Below, piece after piece: positions 4,841 to 5,875 of a stretch of DNA of 5,875 nucleotides. Source of the stretch: Clostridium sp. UBA6758 (lineage in GTDB: Bacteria > Bacillota > Clostridia > Clostridiales > Clostridiaceae); contig DKGY01000011.1 in NCBI GenBank assembly GCA_002453475.1, forward strand, positions 6,986 through 12,860, in the 5' to 3' direction. The first letter of the stretch is position 1, and every line of letters starts with the position of its first letter. Made by a program: the position numbers and the translations under genes. The notes under the pieces are model-generated. The model was not told the origin of the DNA. It did no database searches and saw nothing but the letters and a program-made list of their open reading frames with translations.

Positions 4841-4994
4841 CTATGAGATATTATTCTCCCCTCAGTACTTGTCTTTATAAGATATTCATACTTTTAATTT
4901 TTATAATATGTATTTATATTTGATTATATTAGCTAATATATTTAAAATACGACTTAACTACCTCTTATTTATAATTTATAATCTTAGCATTTAC
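4841..4994. other. AT-rich spacer with a 16-bp palindrome
   Basis: A gene-free stretch after the hydrolase stop. It contains a perfect 16-bp palindrome, TATATTAGCTAATATA (4925-4940), about 55 bases past the stop codon. No U-run follows it in the gene direction, so it is not a typical terminator; it could be a regulator site or chance. Part of this spacer probably once coded for the lost N-terminus of the adjacent GNAT relic, but I could not recover a convincing reading beyond 4843. Confidence 0.4.
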
Positions 4995-5875
4995 TCATAA
5001 TCTGCAAATATCAGCCAAAGCATTAGTAAACAGTTTCGGTTGGTCAAGCATCATAAAGTGACCAGCTTCTTTTATAATAAACATTTTTTTGTTTGGTGCA
5101 TTAATTGAATCAAAATAACGACTTGCTATTGTATGCGGGGCTTGAAAATCTCTGTCTCCAAGAATATAAAAAACAGGTATTTCATAATTACGACTTTCTT
5201 CATATAAACTATGTGAAAATAAAAAATCCCAAAGTTTTTTATTACTACTCATCCCTTTAAATAAACTTGCAATATCTGACAAGCTGAAAATTGGGCTTTT
5301 AAGTAATGTTTTTATTATAGGAATAAAATTCATTCCAACCTTATACTTTCCTTGCAATATTCTAATTCTTTGCAATTTCTTTATCATAGGTTTTTCGTAA
5401 TTTTTTTCAGGATAAACCCCTATTTTTTCAAGGCTGTCTAAATCCTTTTCATTGCCCGCTTTTATTATTAATTCCTTTACTTTTTCGTAACCAATCTTTT
5501 CATTCTCCACTATATCTATTACTTGTCCTGCACCGATGTAGTATAATACCTCTTGAGGATATTTCAGCACAAATAATGTTCCCAGTACTCTTCCCCAAGA
5601 ATGACCTAAAATAACAATCTTCTCCTTGTTATATTTCTTTTTCAAATAATTAACTATTTCAAATAAATCATCTAATAATTCTTCACAAGAAGGATAGTTA
5701 CTATTTCTTTTCGATTTGGTTAATGTTTTTCCTGCACCTCTCTGGTCCCAATGAACAATGTTAAAAAAACTTGATAATTCTTTTTGAAAAGCGTATGCGA
5801 ATGTTGACTCTGGCATTCCTGGACCACCATGTAAAAACAAAAGGACAGGAAGTTCAGCACTGATGGTGTGGTGTA
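4995..5875 (-). CDS. Alpha/beta hydrolase, proline-iminopeptidase-like (S33), 5' end outside window
   Basis: A serine hydrolase of the alpha/beta fold, cytoplasmic as far as visible, expected to cleave small peptides, amides or esters. The oxyanion-hole motif HGGPGMPE is encoded at about 5808-5831. HWDQRGAG follows, then the nucleophile elbow G-H-S-W-G with the serine codon at 5598-5600. The acid is most likely the second Asp of GDRDFQAP (5148-5150), and the histidine in EAGHFMMLDQP is at 5058-5060. The HGGPG plus DQRGxG plus G-x-SWG combination is characteristic of S33 aminopeptidases and relatives. The frame stays open to the window edge and reads HHTISAELPVLLFLHGGPG, so the true start lies beyond 5875. 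A TTG at 5840 would fall inside the first core strand and is not the start. A helical cap region (about 5310-5550) separates the nucleophile from the acid. The substrate is unknown. Confidence 0.85.
   Translation of the reverse strand, partial: HHTISAELPVLLFLHGGPGMPESTFAYAFQKELSSFFNIVHWDQRGAGKTLTKSKRNSNYPSCEELLDDLFEIVNYLKKKYNKEKIVILGHSWGRVLGTLFVLKYPQEVLYYIGAGQVIDIVENEKIGYEKVKELIIKAGNEKDLDSLEKIGVYPEKNYEKPMIKKLQRIRILQGKYKVGMNFIPIIKTLLKSPIFSLSDIASLFKGMSSNKKLWDFLFSHSLYEESRNYEIPVFYILGDRDFQAPHTIASRYFDSINAPNKKMFIIKEAGHFMMLDQPKLFTNALADICRL

Noticed and set aside
5838..5840. TTG at 5840 as start of the hydrolase
   Set aside because: It would cut into the first core beta strand (PVLLFLHGGPG); the frame remains open to the window edge with family-like sequence.
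1..5875. CRISPR array, tRNA/rRNA genes, transposase, toxin-antitoxin pair
   Set aside because: No regularly spaced repeats, no cloverleaf-like or rRNA-like sequence, no DDE or HUH motif proteins, and no paired small overlapping genes were found on either strand.

Overview
The window is strongly AT-rich. It has AGGAGG/GGGAGG-type Shine-Dalgarno sites, a TTG start and many ATA/AGA/TTA codons. This points to a low-G+C Firmicute, most likely a Clostridium-like or related bacterium; that assignment is inference from composition and protein style. All recognisable genes lie on the minus strand, so transcription runs from high to low coordinates.

In transcription order the layout is as follows. (1) A 5'-truncated alpha/beta hydrolase of the proline-iminopeptidase (S33) type runs off the right edge (4995-5875). 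(2) A decayed GNAT acetyltransferase follows (4484-4840), with an in-frame TAA, a lost N-terminus and an intact C-terminal half. (3) Next is a spacer with a short unassigned open frame. (4) An apparently intact RimJ/RimL-type GNAT acetyltransferase starts at TTG (3803-4297). (5) An uncharacterised P-loop kinase-like protein lies at 2893-3726. (6) A 362-base gap follows, with short repeats and hairpins and a candidate promoter. (7) A small blasticidin-S/cytidine-deaminase-type zinc deaminase lies at 2090-2530. (8) A full-length methionyl-tRNA formyltransferase-type gene, fmt (1024-1977), is preceded by a perfect 22-bp palindrome. (9) A creatininase-family amidohydrolase ends at 35.

Spacers are about 76 to 360 bases, no genes overlap, and most intact genes have their own clear ribosome binding site. 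This looks less like one operon than a row of independently acquired single-gene units, mostly enzymes that modify small molecules (acetyl transfer, deamination, formyl transfer, phosphoryl transfer, hydrolysis). No integrase, transposase, CRISPR array or toxin-antitoxin pair is visible, and I see no convincing new multi-gene system. The non-coding signals most worth a second look are a related repeat around fmt and the deaminase (960-981, 2060-2080 and inverted at 2568-2589), the palindrome in front of fmt (1998-2019), and the GNAT relic.
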